Made by a program: the position numbers and the translations under genes. Of a DNA stretch of 51,311 nt, positions 14,667 through 22,866 are shown one piece after another. Within the stretch, counting starts at the first letter, position 1, and each line of letters begins with the position of its first letter. The notes under the pieces are model-generated. The model had not been told where the DNA came from and made no database searches. It saw only the letters and a program-made list of their open reading frames with translations. The stretch comes from Actinacidiphila cocklensis (GTDB taxonomy: Bacteria > Actinomycetota > Actinomycetes > Streptomycetales > Streptomycetaceae), in NCBI RefSeq assembly GCF_907177275.1, contig NZ_CAJSLV010000079.1, positions 1-51,311 on the forward strand, given 5' to 3'.

Positions 14667-15565
14667 CCGCCACGGCCGGGACCTCGGCCCCGCCCCGCGA
14701 CCGCACCGCCCACGCGCCGGCGGCCCGCCGCCCGCGGCGGATCGCGGTCCTGCCCACCACCGCCCTGGTGCTCGGTGCGCTCTACTGCGTGGTGCCGACG
14801 CTGTGGATCCTCATCGCCGCCACCAAGTCGCGCACCAAGCTCTTCTCCACCGACACCTACACCCCCTCCCTCGACCTCGGCATCGTCGACAACATCCGCG
14901 ACCTGTCGAACTACCAGGGCGGCATCTTCTGGCACTGGATGCTCAACAGCTTCTTCTACGCCGCCGTCGGCGGGCTGCTGGCGTCCTTCGTGTCCGCGGC
15001 GACCGGCTACGCGCTGGCGAAGTACGAGTTCCGCGGCCGCAGCGCGCTGTTCAACACCATCCTCGCCGGGGTCCTGCTGCCGCAGATCGTGCTCGCGGTG
15101 CCGCAGTACCTGCTGCTGTCCAAGGCCGGACTGACGGACAGTCTGATCGGCGTCCTGCTCCCGCAGTTGTTCAACCCCTACGGCATCTACCTGTGCAAGA
15201 TCTACGCCCAGTCCGCCGTCCCCGACTCGCTGCTCGAAGCCGGGCGGATCGACGGGGCGGGGGAGGGGCGGCTGTTCCTGTCGGTGGGCCTGCGGCTGAT
15301 GGGACCCGGACTCGTCACGGTCTTCCTGCTGCAGTTCATCGCGATCTGGAACAACTTCCTGCTGCCGTACGTGATGCTCACCTCCGACGACAAGTTCCCG
15401 CTCACCGTGGGGCTTTACAGCCTGCTGCGGCACGGTGCCGCCGAGGCGTCGCTCTACTCGCTGGTGATCACCGGGACGCTGCTGTCCGTGCTGCCGGTGA
15501 TCGCGCTCTTCCTCTCGATGCAGCGCTTCTGGCGGATCGACCTCGTGACGGGGGCACTCAAGTAG
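14663..15565 (+). CDS. ABC sugar permease, MalG/UgpE type
   Basis: 300 residues with about six membrane spans after a basic, Pro/Ala-rich N-terminus. The EAA motif is EAGRIDGAGEGRLFL, and FLLQFIAIWNNFLLPY is characteristic of MalG-type permeases. ATG 14663 is fixed by the ATGA overlap. It is the last gene of the ALDH-ABC operon and is followed by a strong hairpin. Confidence 0.92.
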   Translation: MTATAGTSAPPRDRTAHAPAARRPRRIAVLPTTALVLGALYCVVPTLWILIAATKSRTKLFSTDTYTPSLDLGIVDNIRDLSNYQGGIFWHWMLNSFFYAAVGGLLASFVSAATGYALAKYEFRGRSALFNTILAGVLLPQIVLAVPQYLLLSKAGLTDSLIGVLLPQLFNPYGIYLCKIYAQSAVPDSLLEAGRIDGAGEGRLFLSVGLRLMGPGLVTVFLLQFIAIWNNFLLPYVMLTSDDKFPLTVGLYSLLRHGAAEASLYSLVITGTLLSVLPVIALFLSMQRFWRIDLVTGALK

Positions 15566-15599
15566 GGGACCGCGACTCGCGCCTGTGTCCGGCCCCGAA

Positions 15600-15644
15600 C
15601 CTGTGCGGGCTTCAGGAGTCTTCATCTCTTGAAGCCCGCACAGG
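15600..15644. terminator. Strong hairpin terminator after ABC operon
   Basis: A perfect 15-bp stem: CCTGTGCGGGCTTCA (15600-15614) with its complement at 15630-15644, and further G-U-tolerant pairing inside the loop. It separates the ABC operon from the GH6 promoter. Confidence 0.8.
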
Positions 15645-15647
15645 GGA

Positions 15648-15677
15648 TTGACTGCGGTCAGCGGTGAGGAGTTAATT
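15648..15677 (+). promoter_or_regulatory. Candidate promoter of GH6 gene
   Basis: TTGACT (15648-15653), 18 bp, TTAATT (15672-15677). The -10 lies in the inverted repeat GTTAA-TTCC-TTAAC (15671-15684). The CebR box begins 12 bp after the -10, i.e. over the expected transcription start. Confidence 0.55.
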
Positions 15678-15689
15678 CCTTAACGCACG

Positions 15690-15703
15690 TGGGAGCGCTC
15701 CCA
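15690..15703. promoter_or_regulatory. Perfect CebR-type operator of cellulase gene
   Basis: TGGGAGCGCTCCCA, identical to the 14-bp CebR operator known from Streptomyces cellulase and cebEFG promoters. The symmetry extends one more base each side. CebR represses until cellobiose or cellotriose binds. Confidence 0.85.
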
Positions 15704-15723
15704 CTTCGGCGGTGCCAACCATC

Positions 15724-15737
15724 GGAGAGCGCTCCCC
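15724..15737. promoter_or_regulatory. Second, degenerate CebR-like box before GH6
   Basis: GGAGAGCGCTCCCC, centred 34 bp after the perfect box (about three helical turns). It may give cooperative repression. Confidence 0.45.
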
Positions 15738-15777
15738 CGAACGGCACCCGTGTCCGCTTTCCAAGGAGCCCACCCGC

Positions 15778-16977
15778 ATGACCGCACGCGTCCGCGCACG
15801 TACCCGTACGCTCACCGTCGCCGCGGCCACCGCCGCCCTTGCCGCCGTCACGGCCGCCGTGCCCGCGCACGCCACGGCACCCGGCCACCACGCAGCCGCC
15901 CCCACCACGCTGTTCACCCCGCCGGCGAACCCGGACGCGAACGCGCAGATCCTCGACCTCCTCAAGCACCGGCAGCTCAAGGACGCCGCCGGGCTGCTCG
16001 CCATGACCCTCACCCCGCAGGCCGTCTGGTTCGACGGCGGCACCAGCCCCGCCGACACCCGCAAGGCCGTCGACAAGACCGTCGGCGACGCCGCCCGCCG
16101 GCACGCCCTGCCCGTCCTCGCGCTCTACAACATCCCCGGCCGCGACTGCGCCCAGTACTCCGCGGGCGGCGCCGCCGACACCGCCGAGTACCAGGCCTGG
16201 ATCGACGCGGTGAGGGCCGGCATCGGCAACCGCCCCGCCGACGTCGTCCTCGAACCCGACTCGCTCGCCCTGGTGCCGTCCGACTGCGGCATGGACGACG
16301 CGCAGGGCACCATGACCGCCCAGCGCTACGACCAGATCCACTACGCCGTCGAGGCCCTGCAGTCGCTCGCCGGCACGAAGGTCTACCTCGACGCGGGCCA
16401 CAGCGGCTGGCACAGCATCAACGACATCGTGCCGCGGCTGGTCGCCGGCGGCGTCGACGACGCCACCGGCTTCTACCTCAACATCTCCAACTACCGCTCC
16501 GACAGCGAGATCGCCTGGTACGGAAAGCTCCTGTCCTCCTGCCTCGCCTACGTCTCGGCCGGCGGCCAGGCCGCCGCGTGCCCCAACCAGTACTGGCCGG
16601 TCAACGACGCCCAGACCTGGCTGGACGCCAACGTCCACACCGCGCCCTCGGCGATGAAGCACTTCATCGCCGACACCAGCCGCAACGGCCAGGGTCCGTG
16701 GACCCCGCCGGCCGGCGTCTACAGCGACGCCCAGGACTGGTGCAACCCGCCCGGGCGCGGCCTCGGCGCCCGCCCGACCCTGAAGACCGGCGACCCGCTC
16801 CAGGACGCCCGGCTCTGGGTGAAGATCCCCGGCGAGTCCGACGGCCAGTGCACCCGCGGCACCGCGGGCCCGAACGACCCCGAGCGCGGCTACCTGGACC
16901 CCGCCGCGGGCCACTGGTTCCCGCAGCAGGCACTCGAACTGGTCCACAACGCCGACCCGGCGCTGCTCCCCAGGTGA
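15778..16977 (+). CDS. Secreted GH6 cellulase (endoglucanase/cellobiohydrolase)
   Basis: 399 residues from ATG 15778, with AAGGAG 10 nt upstream. A Sec signal peptide ends near AHA (about residue 30). The GH6 fold is clear: YNIPGRDCAQYSAGG, VLEPDSLALVPSDC, YLDAGHSGWH, FYLNISNYR, HFIADTSRNGQGPW, CNPPGRGLG and LWVKIPGESDG. GH6 enzymes cut beta-1,4-glucan with inversion. There is no cellulose-binding module, so it is the bare catalytic domain. The perfect CebR box in its promoter says it is induced by cello-oligosaccharides. Endo versus exo action cannot be decided. Confidence 0.93.
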   Translation: MTARVRARTRTLTVAAATAALAAVTAAVPAHATAPGHHAAAPTTLFTPPANPDANAQILDLLKHRQLKDAAGLLAMTLTPQAVWFDGGTSPADTRKAVDKTVGDAARRHALPVLALYNIPGRDCAQYSAGGAADTAEYQAWIDAVRAGIGNRPADVVLEPDSLALVPSDCGMDDAQGTMTAQRYDQIHYAVEALQSLAGTKVYLDAGHSGWHSINDIVPRLVAGGVDDATGFYLNISNYRSDSEIAWYGKLLSSCLAYVSAGGQAAACPNQYWPVNDAQTWLDANVHTAPSAMKHFIADTSRNGQGPWTPPAGVYSDAQDWCNPPGRGLGARPTLKTGDPLQDARLWVKIPGESDGQCTRGTAGPNDPERGYLDPAAGHWFPQQALELVHNADPALLPR

Positions 16978-17383
16978 TCGCCAGGACCGGCACCCGCCCG
17001 GCGACCTGACCTCCCGTCAGGCCGCTCGCGCGACCCGCCCGACCACCCGGCCCCGTCCGCGGCCCGTGCCCGAAGTTCCGGCGTGCGGGGTGCGGGTGGG
17101 GCCGGTGTGACGTTTTCTGCGTCCTGTGCGCTGTGAGAGGCAGGACCGTGCGCCCGAGGGCGGCGCGCGGTCCGCCAGCCACGGAAGGGAGCGGCATGGT
17201 GCGACGGGCCGACCGCCCGGCTCCCGGCGCACCCGCGGACCGCCGCCCCGCGCCCGGCCGGGGCCGGATGTGACACCTGCCGCGGCCCCGGCGCTGTACC
17301 TGTCGGGACGGCCACCCCGCGGGGACCACCGCCCGGGGGGCATGGGCACGATGCGCGGTGCCGCGATGTACAAAGAGGAAACG
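16978..17383. other. Long leader/intergenic region before sigma factor gene
   Basis: About 400 bp. Near 17108 lies GTGACGTTTTCTGCGTC, which looks like an ECF-type promoter (a GTGAC-like -35 and CGTC-like element), possibly autoregulated. A short open frame ATG 17196-TGA 17273 (25 codons) follows a strong AAGGGAG site and could be a leader peptide. The rest is GC-rich with no other feature seen. Confidence 0.35.
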
Positions 17384-18127
17384 GTGGTCGGTGCCGGTGG
17401 GCGGCGGCGTGCCCGGGCGGACGACGGGGCGCTCGGCCGCGCCGTGACGCGTGCCCGCGAGGGCGACGAGGCCGCGTTCGGCGTCGTCTACCGCGTGGTC
17501 CAGCCGATCCTGCTGGGGTACGTACGCGGGCTGGTCGGCGACGACGCCGACGACGTGGCCGCGGAGGCCTGGCACGACATCGTCCGCGACCTGGCCGACT
17601 TCCACGGCGACGGAGCCGCCTTCCGCGGCTGGGCGGCGACGATCGCCCGGCACCGCGCGCTGGACCACCTGCGCAGGATCGGCTCCCGGCCGCGCACCAC
17701 CGCCCTGGACGCGGTCACGGCGGAACCGGCCGCCGCACCGGACTCGGCGGGCGTCGCGCTGGAGAACCTGTCCACCGCGCACGCCCTGGCGATGATCGCG
17801 ACCCTCCCGCCGGACCAGGCGGAAGCGGTCCTGCTGCGCGTCGTCATCGGCCTGAGCGGCCCGGCGGCGGCCGAGGTCCTCGGCAAGCGCCCGGGCGCCG
17901 TCCGCACCGCCGCCCACCGCGGCCTGCGCCGCCTCGCCGAACAACTCGCCCCCGCAGGCGAGGCCGAGGCGCCGCCGTCGACGCCGGCGACACCCGCGGA
18001 CGACGCGGACGGGCCGGGCACGGCAACCCCCGGCGGCGCGCAGGGCAGGGGCGGCCGAGGTGTTGCGGGCGCGAGCGGGGGAACGCCCGAGGGCAGCGGT
18101 GGCGTCAGTGACGACAGGGAGGTGTGA
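17384..18127 (+). CDS. ECF-like RNA polymerase sigma factor
   Basis: 247 residues if started at GTG 17384, supported by AAGAGG five bases upstream; ATG 17366, 17351 and 17342 are alternatives in the same frame. Region 2 reads DEAAFGVVYRVVQPILLGYVR and DVAAEAWHDIVRDL, with FRGWAATIARHRALDHLR. Region 4 is LPPDQAEAVLLRVVIGLSG followed by the HTH EVLGKRPGAVRTAAHRGLRRL. The C-terminus has a Pro/Gly/Thr-rich tail of about 60 residues. It directs RNA polymerase to a small regulon, probably cell-envelope or stress genes. The next gene starts 1 bp after the stop and encodes a membrane protein, the usual place for an anti-sigma factor. Confidence 0.88.
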   Translation: MVGAGGRRRARADDGALGRAVTRAREGDEAAFGVVYRVVQPILLGYVRGLVGDDADDVAAEAWHDIVRDLADFHGDGAAFRGWAATIARHRALDHLRRIGSRPRTTALDAVTAEPAAAPDSAGVALENLSTAHALAMIATLPPDQAEAVLLRVVIGLSGPAAAEVLGKRPGAVRTAAHRGLRRLAEQLAPAGEAEAPPSTPATPADDADGPGTATPGGAQGRGGRGVAGASGGTPEGSGGVSDDREV

Positions 18128-18128
18128 G

Positions 18129-18830
18129 GTGAGCGGCGGTAGGCAGACGGGGGCGGGGCGGCGGACGTCGGACGTCGAGCGGCTGGTGGACAGGGTGGCC
18201 GCGGGGCAGGCGGACGATCCCCGGTGGAGCGCTCTCCTGCGGGTGCTGACCGTCGCGTCCCGCGGCGCCGACGTCGACCCCGAGCGCGAGCAGGCCGCGG
18301 TCATCGCCTTCCGGGCCGCCACGACCGCCGGCCCGGCCCGTGGCGTACGGGCGAGGCGGCCGCGCTCCCCGCGGGCCGTGCGGGCGCTGGCCGGCGGGCT
18401 GGCCGCGGTCTTCGCGCTCTGCGGCGTCGCGGTCGCCGCAGGCACCGGCCATCTGCCCGCCCGCGGCCACGCCGCCCACGGCGGGCCGCCACCCGCACCC
18501 GTCGCCCGTACGACGTCCCCGGCCCCGGCTCCGGCACGCAACGGTGCCGCCCCCGGCAGCACCCACGGCCCCGCAGCCCGGACGCCCGGCCCCGGCCGGA
18601 GCGCCACCGCGGAACCGCCCGAGCACACCAGGGCGGCCGCGCCGCCCCGCGACCGGTCGCCGGCCGCGGTCAGGTCGCTGTGCCGGGGGTATCTGGCCGC
18701 CGTCCTGGACGGCCGTACGCCCGCGGCGCAGCCGACCGACCGGCTGCAACGGGAGGCGGGCGGCAGCCGCAGGGTCGCCGCCTACTGCCGCGCCCTGCTG
18801 TCGGCCGTGCCCGGCGGCGCGGCGAAATGA
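18129..18830 (+). CDS. Putative anti-sigma-like single-pass membrane protein
   Basis: 233 residues from GTG 18129, with GGGAGG overlapping the end of the sigma gene. An N-terminal cytoplasmic part (TSDVERLVDRVAAG...) is followed by one membrane span (ALAGGLAAVFALCGVAVAAG, about residues 80-100), then a long Pro/Ala/Thr-rich external region and a small C-terminal segment with LCRGYLAAVLDG and YCRALLSA. No zinc-binding HxxxCxxC motif is seen, so it is not a classical ZAS anti-sigma factor. Sigma-partner function is inferred from context. Confidence 0.75.
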   Translation: MSGGRQTGAGRRTSDVERLVDRVAAGQADDPRWSALLRVLTVASRGADVDPEREQAAVIAFRAATTAGPARGVRARRPRSPRAVRALAGGLAAVFALCGVAVAAGTGHLPARGHAAHGGPPPAPVARTTSPAPAPARNGAAPGSTHGPAARTPGPGRSATAEPPEHTRAAAPPRDRSPAAVRSLCRGYLAAVLDGRTPAAQPTDRLQREAGGSRRVAAYCRALLSAVPGGAAK

Positions 18831-18888
18831 CCCTCCGTCCGGCGTGGAGGCGCGGCCGTGCCGGCGGACCATCGGGCACAGTGGCGGC

Positions 18889-19437
18889 ATGCAGCCAGAG
18901 GTCCCGCCGCCTAACGACCCGCACATCCGTCACATGCGCGCGGTGTTCCTCGCCGTCATCACGGCAAGCTTCCTCTTCCTCATCCCCTGGATCGCCTACC
19001 TGTCGGTGAGCCTGCCGACCCGGCGGACGGTCAGCAACTGGCGCTACGCCTGGGTCGGCTTCGACGGCGCGCTGATCATCCTGATCGGGATCACCGCGCT
19101 GTGCGCCTGGCGCCGGCTGCAGGTCTTCATCCCCTGGGCGGTGGCCACCGCCACCCTGCTGTGCTGCGACGCGTGGTTCGACATCGTGCTGGACTGGAAC
19201 AGCGACGACCTCACCGGCGCGATCGTGACCGCCCTGGTCGCCGAACTCCCGCTCGCCGCACTGCTGTTGCACGCCGCCCGGAAGATGATCCGGCTGACGG
19301 TGGCCATCGCCTGGCGCCGGGCGGGCCGCAGCGGCCCCGTCCCGCCGCTGTCCCGCCTCTCGCTGGTCGCGCTGACCGACGAGCACGACACGCAGCGGGG
19401 CGCCGGTGAGCGGCACAGCGATCACCGCACGCGATGA
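18889..19437 (+). CDS. Four-helix integral membrane protein, unknown
   Basis: 182 residues from ATG 18889. Four hydrophobic segments are visible: VFLAVITASFLFLIPWIAYL, FDGALIILIGITALCAW, WAVATATLLCCDAWFDIVL and TALVAELPLAALLLHAA. It is common as a conserved hypothetical in streptomycetes. The acidic D-W-x-D region in helix 3 is notable. Function unknown; it sits alone between the sigma pair and the sugar kinase. Confidence 0.8.
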   Translation: MQPEVPPPNDPHIRHMRAVFLAVITASFLFLIPWIAYLSVSLPTRRTVSNWRYAWVGFDGALIILIGITALCAWRRLQVFIPWAVATATLLCCDAWFDIVLDWNSDDLTGAIVTALVAELPLAALLLHAARKMIRLTVAIAWRRAGRSGPVPPLSRLSLVALTDEHDTQRGAGERHSDHRTR

Positions 19438-19462
19438 TCTGGTGCGGCGGCGGACCCTTCGG

Positions 19463-19486
19463 TAATCTCTTGCTGCAAGTTGCAGC
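19463..19486 (+). promoter_or_regulatory. Promoter -10 and operator of pfkB-type gene
   Basis: TAATCT (19463-19468) as a -10 is followed directly by GCTGCAA-G-TTGCAGC (19472-19486), a perfect 7+1+7 palindrome at the expected transcription start. A GCAA-centred palindrome is typical of LacI-family sugar operators. No dedicated regulator gene is adjacent. Confidence 0.6.
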
Positions 19487-19522
19487 GCGCTGTGCCGCGT
19501 TGGACCACGACGGGGAGCACGG

Positions 19523-20476
19523 ATGACCGCCACCGCACCGACAGAGCCTGCCTACGACGTGCTGGTGGTCGGCGGCACCGGGGTGGACACCATCGTCCTG
19601 GTCGACGAACTCGCCGTCCCCGGCGGCGACTCCCTCGGCGTCCCGCCGATCAGGGACTACGTGGCGCACACCGGCAACGGCGTGGCGCTGGGCTTCCACG
19701 CCCTCGGCCTGACCACGAAGTTCGTCGACTTCCTCGGCGACGACCCGCAGGGCCGGATGATCCTGGGCCGCTACGCCACCGCCGGCCTGGACTTCAGCCA
19801 CCTGCCGGCGCCGGCCGGTACCCCGCGCAGCGTCAACCTGGTCGACCGCGAGGGGCGCCGCTTCTCCTTCTACGACGGCCGCCACCCGGACGGCCTGCGG
19901 CTGCCCCGCGACTTCTACCTGCCCCACCTCGAACGCGCCCGGCACGTGCACGTCTCCCGCTCGCCGCACGCCGAGGCCGTCTTCGCCGACGCCGTGCGGC
20001 TCGGCCGCACCGTGTCCACCGACCTGCACGCCTGGGACGGCGAGGACAGCTCGGTGCACCCCTGGGCCTACGGCGCCGACCTGGTCTTCCTCAGCGCCGC
20101 CAGCGTCGGAGAGCGCATTCCCGCGGTCATGCGGCAGATCCTGGAGCACGGCAGGGCCGCCCTGGTGGTGGCCACCGACGGGGCCGCCGGCTGCCACGTG
20201 CTGGAGCGCGGCGACAGCGCGCCGCGGCATTTCCCCGCCGTCACCCCGGAGCGCCCGGTGGTGGACAGCAACGGTGCCGGCGACGCCTTCCTCACCGCCT
20301 TCCTGCACAGCCGCTTCTCCGGCGCCCCGCTCGACGCCTGCGTGCTGGCCGGATCGGTCTCCGGCGCCTACGCCTGCGGCAGTCCCGGCACCCACGAGGA
20401 GCTGATCAGCGCGGCCGCACTCGCGGCGGCCGTCGAAAGGGCGGAGCACACCGGCCCCGGCGTGCCCGTACGCTGA
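19523..20476 (+). CDS. PfkB family carbohydrate kinase
   Basis: 317 residues. It begins with VLVVGGTGVDTIVLVD and has the substrate-binding HTGNGVALGFHALGL, the cofactor-side VVATDGAAGCHVL, and the C-terminal signature DSNGAGDAFLTAFLH with catalytic D254 (the usual second residue T is S here). It phosphorylates a sugar or nucleoside with ATP. It is monocistronic, with its own palindromic operator, so a sugar such as a ribose- or fructose-type substrate is likely. The substrate cannot be assigned. Confidence 0.9.
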   Translation: MTATAPTEPAYDVLVVGGTGVDTIVLVDELAVPGGDSLGVPPIRDYVAHTGNGVALGFHALGLTTKFVDFLGDDPQGRMILGRYATAGLDFSHLPAPAGTPRSVNLVDREGRRFSFYDGRHPDGLRLPRDFYLPHLERARHVHVSRSPHAEAVFADAVRLGRTVSTDLHAWDGEDSSVHPWAYGADLVFLSAASVGERIPAVMRQILEHGRAALVVATDGAAGCHVLERGDSAPRHFPAVTPERPVVDSNGAGDAFLTAFLHSRFSGAPLDACVLAGSVSGAYACGSPGTHEELISAAALAAAVERAEHTGPGVPVR

Positions 20477-20533
20477 GCCGCCGCTGACCGCCTGTCACCC
20501 GGCGACGGCACCGCAAGGGTTGCCGCGCCGCGG

Positions 20534-21340
20534 TCAGCCCGCCTCGATCCGGCGGATCGCGGTGTCCAGGGCGGCGTCCTGGGAGGCGTAGACCTCGCAC
20601 ACCGGGTCGCCGCTGGGCGTGCGGGTGTGGTCGATCTCCCACAGGCTCAGCTCGCTGCCGTCCAGCAGCAGGAACGCGTGCTCGTACAGCGACCACGACA
20701 CATGGCGGCCGGCGACCAGTGCGGACCTGCGGGTGACGATGCTGATGTCGTGCGCGATGGCCGCGCGCAGCCGGATTCCGACCTCGCTGCCGGGCGCACC
20801 GGCGTTGGCCGCCCTGCGCAGCAGCCGCCTGGCGTGCTCGGCCGAGTCGCCCTCGGTGTAGGCCCGGCGCAGAGCGCTCTCCCCGCCGCCCGGCGCGAGC
20901 AGCGCGTCCAGGTCCTCGGTGCCGTGCTCCCGCCGGATGCCGCCGCTGCTGCCGTACGGCAGCTCCTGCGGCCCTGTCGTCCCGCCGAAGGCCGTGTCGA
21001 CCTCCCACTCGGCGAGCGTCAGCTCCTCCTGCTCGGCGAAGACCGAGCGCTGCGGGACCGCGTCGGGACCCGTGTCGTGTTCCAGCTCCCACAGCACCCG
21101 CACGGTGCCGTCCGGCAGCAGGAAGCTGTGCCGGAAGGTCCGCCGGTTCATCCGGCGCGGACTCTTGGCGTGACGGCACGACTGGAGTCCGCAGTGGTGC
21201 ATCAACGCGCGGCGGACCGCGTCCAGTCCACCTGCCGCGGCGGCGCCGTTGTCGGCTCTTGCGAGCAGCCGGGCCAGCTGGCCGGCCGGCGTACCGCCCG
21301 ATCGTTGGGGTTCTGCCGTGTCCGCTCCGTCCACGTCCAT
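20534..21340 (-). CDS. DUF6227-like protein of streptomycetes
   Basis: 268 residues from ATG 21340 (GGGAGG five bases upstream; a further ATG at 21370 lacks one). Two related halves are seen. Each has a strand with F[LM]L[LP]DG (HSFLLPDGTVRVLWELEHDT and HAFLLLDGSELSLWEIDHT), followed by an acidic segment, so the protein looks internally duplicated. I recall this pattern from the actinomycete family DUF6227. No catalytic motif, signal peptide or membrane span. Convergent with the sugar kinase gene. Function unknown. Confidence 0.75.
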   Translation of the reverse strand: MDVDGADTAEPQRSGGTPAGQLARLLARADNGAAAAGGLDAVRRALMHHCGLQSCRHAKSPRRMNRRTFRHSFLLPDGTVRVLWELEHDTGPDAVPQRSVFAEQEELTLAEWEVDTAFGGTTGPQELPYGSSGGIRREHGTEDLDALLAPGGGESALRRAYTEGDSAEHARRLLRRAANAGAPGSEVGIRLRAAIAHDISIVTRRSALVAGRHVSWSLYEHAFLLLDGSELSLWEIDHTRTPSGDPVCEVYASQDAALDTAIRRIEAG

Positions 21341-21556
21341 ACGGTCCTCCCGGCCTCCGCCGTGCTCCACCCCGCCCGGCGACTCAGGGTAGTAGCGTCG
21401 TCGCCGATTGCGCCCGCGAACGCCGACATTTCCGGGCGTGCGGCCGATTTTCGCGCCCCCTGCCGACCGGATCGGGCCTGCACGCGCCCCGGGGACGGCG
21501 GCCCGGGCCGGGCGCCGCCGCCAGGCGGCCCCGTGTCCTCGGCGTCCTCGGCGTCC

Positions 21557-21781
21557 TCAGCGGGCGGGCGGCTGCTGCGCGTCGCCCCGGTCGGCGCCGG
21601 CACCGTGGAAGGGGGTGCCGCAACGGGCGCAGCGGGCGGCCCCCATGTCCTCGCGCATCGCGCCGCACTCGTTGCAGACCCGGTCCAGCCAGCACACCGG
21701 GTCGCCGCCCTCGGTGCGCTCCTCGTGCTCCTCGTGTCCGTCGGACCGCAGGTCCCGCCGGTCGTCGCGGCTGTCGGTCAT
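21557..21781 (-). CDS. Small zinc-ribbon protein coupled to AraC regulator
   Basis: 74 residues. ATG 21781 overlaps the stop of the AraC-type gene by four bases, so it is translationally coupled. An acidic, Arg-rich N-terminus leads to a two-knuckle zinc ribbon, VCNECGAMREDM...CARCGTPF (CxxC-x9-CxxC). Such mini-ribbons often bind protein or nucleic acid partners. It may modify the regulator encoded upstream. Function unknown. Confidence 0.7.
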   Translation of the reverse strand: MTDSRDDRRDLRSDGHEEHEERTEGGDPVCWLDRVCNECGAMREDMGAARCARCGTPFHGAGADRGDAQQPPAR

Positions 21782-22866
21782 GGCGCCACCGCCTCCCGTC
21801 CTGGTCGGCGGGCCGGTCCTGCGGCCCGGTCGGTGTCGAGGGTGTCCCACCGGTTCATCGCCCGCCGCAGGGACCGCGTTTCCGAAAAGCCGAGCTGCGC
21901 GGCCGTCCGCTGGGCCGACCCGGTGCCGAGCAGGCCCGCCGAGCGCTCGCGGCGTACGGTGTCGAGCTCGGCACGCCAGGTGGTCCCGGTCTCGGCGAGC
22001 CGCCTCTGCAGGGTGCGCCGGCTGACCGCGAGCCGGCGCGAGGCGCCGGCCAGCGACGGTCGGCCGTCGGCCAGTTGCGCCAGGATCGCGGCGCGCAGGC
22101 CCGGCACGGGGTCCGCGGGGTCCTGCCGAGGGGGCGGGAAGGCGGCGGCGGTCCGCTGGATGATCGCGGCGAGCGCCGGGTCCGCGGTGGCCATCGGCAG
22201 CGCCAGGTCGCTGCGGTGCAGGGTGATCGAGTCGGCGGGGGCGCCGAAGTCCACGGCGGCGTCGCCGAAGCAGTCGGCGTAGGCCGTGGTCCGCCGCGGT
22301 GCCCGGTGGGCGAAGGACACCCGAGTCGGGGAGAGCGCTCTCCCGGTGTCGTGCCGCAGGTGACGGGTGAGAGCCGCGAGCACGAACTCGGCCACCACGC
22401 CGCGCAGTTCGTCGTCCGGGCGGAGGATCTCGTAGGCGACGGTGACCTCGTCGTCCGACTCCTCGGTGACGAACACGGAGCTGCTGCTCACCAGGTGCAC
22501 GTGTGCGGCGGCCAGCGCCAGGCCGTCGCCCAGGGTGGGCGCGGTGCTCAGCAGGTAGTCGAAGAGGTCGAAGGAGCCGTGGCGGTACTCCCCGGCCACC
22601 AGCAGGCCCGCGTCGCTCCTCCCGGTGTGCTGAAGCACCTCGCGCCACAGCCTGAAGGTGCCGGCCGACGGCGTCCGCGCGGTGTCGGGGGCGCCGAGCA
22701 CGTCCGGCGTGCCCGCGGCCCGCACCAGCGACTCGGCCTCCGCGCGGCCGCGTGCGGCGGCCCTGGCTATGAACCTGGGCACCACGACGCAGTCGGTCAG
22801 CGGGGCGGTCCCGGCCGGCTGCGCGGCGGGTGGCGGCGCGGCGTCGGGCGGCGTGGGGGACGGCAT
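21778..22866 (-). CDS. AraC-family transcriptional regulator
   Basis: 362 residues from ATG 22866, with GAGGTG upstream. The N-terminal part resembles the arabinose-binding-like domain of OruR/ArgR-type AraC proteins (VVPRFIARAAARGRAEAESL, GSFDLFDYLLSTAPTLGDGL). The C-terminal double HTH reads SLAGASRRLAVSRRTLQRRLAETG and TAAQLGFSETRSLRRAMNRW. It senses a small molecule and activates nearby or remote genes. A CebR-like box lies 127 bp upstream of its start. It is the first gene of a two-gene unit with the zinc-ribbon protein. Confidence 0.87.
   Translation of the reverse strand: MPSPTPPDAAPPPAAQPAGTAPLTDCVVVPRFIARAAARGRAEAESLVRAAGTPDVLGAPDTARTPSAGTFRLWREVLQHTGRSDAGLLVAGEYRHGSFDLFDYLLSTAPTLGDGLALAAAHVHLVSSSSVFVTEESDDEVTVAYEILRPDDELRGVVAEFVLAALTRHLRHDTGRALSPTRVSFAHRAPRRTTAYADCFGDAAVDFGAPADSITLHRSDLALPMATADPALAAIIQRTAAAFPPPRQDPADPVPGLRAAILAQLADGRPSLAGASRRLAVSRRTLQRRLAETGTTWRAELDTVRRERSAGLLGTGSAQRTAAQLGFSETRSLRRAMNRWDTLDTDRAAGPARRPGREAVAP

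Noticed and set aside
20483..20538. GCTGACCGC/GCGGTCAGC inverted repeat between the kinase and DUF6227 genes
   Set aside because: The arms are 38 bp apart and one includes a stop codon; too weak to call a terminator.
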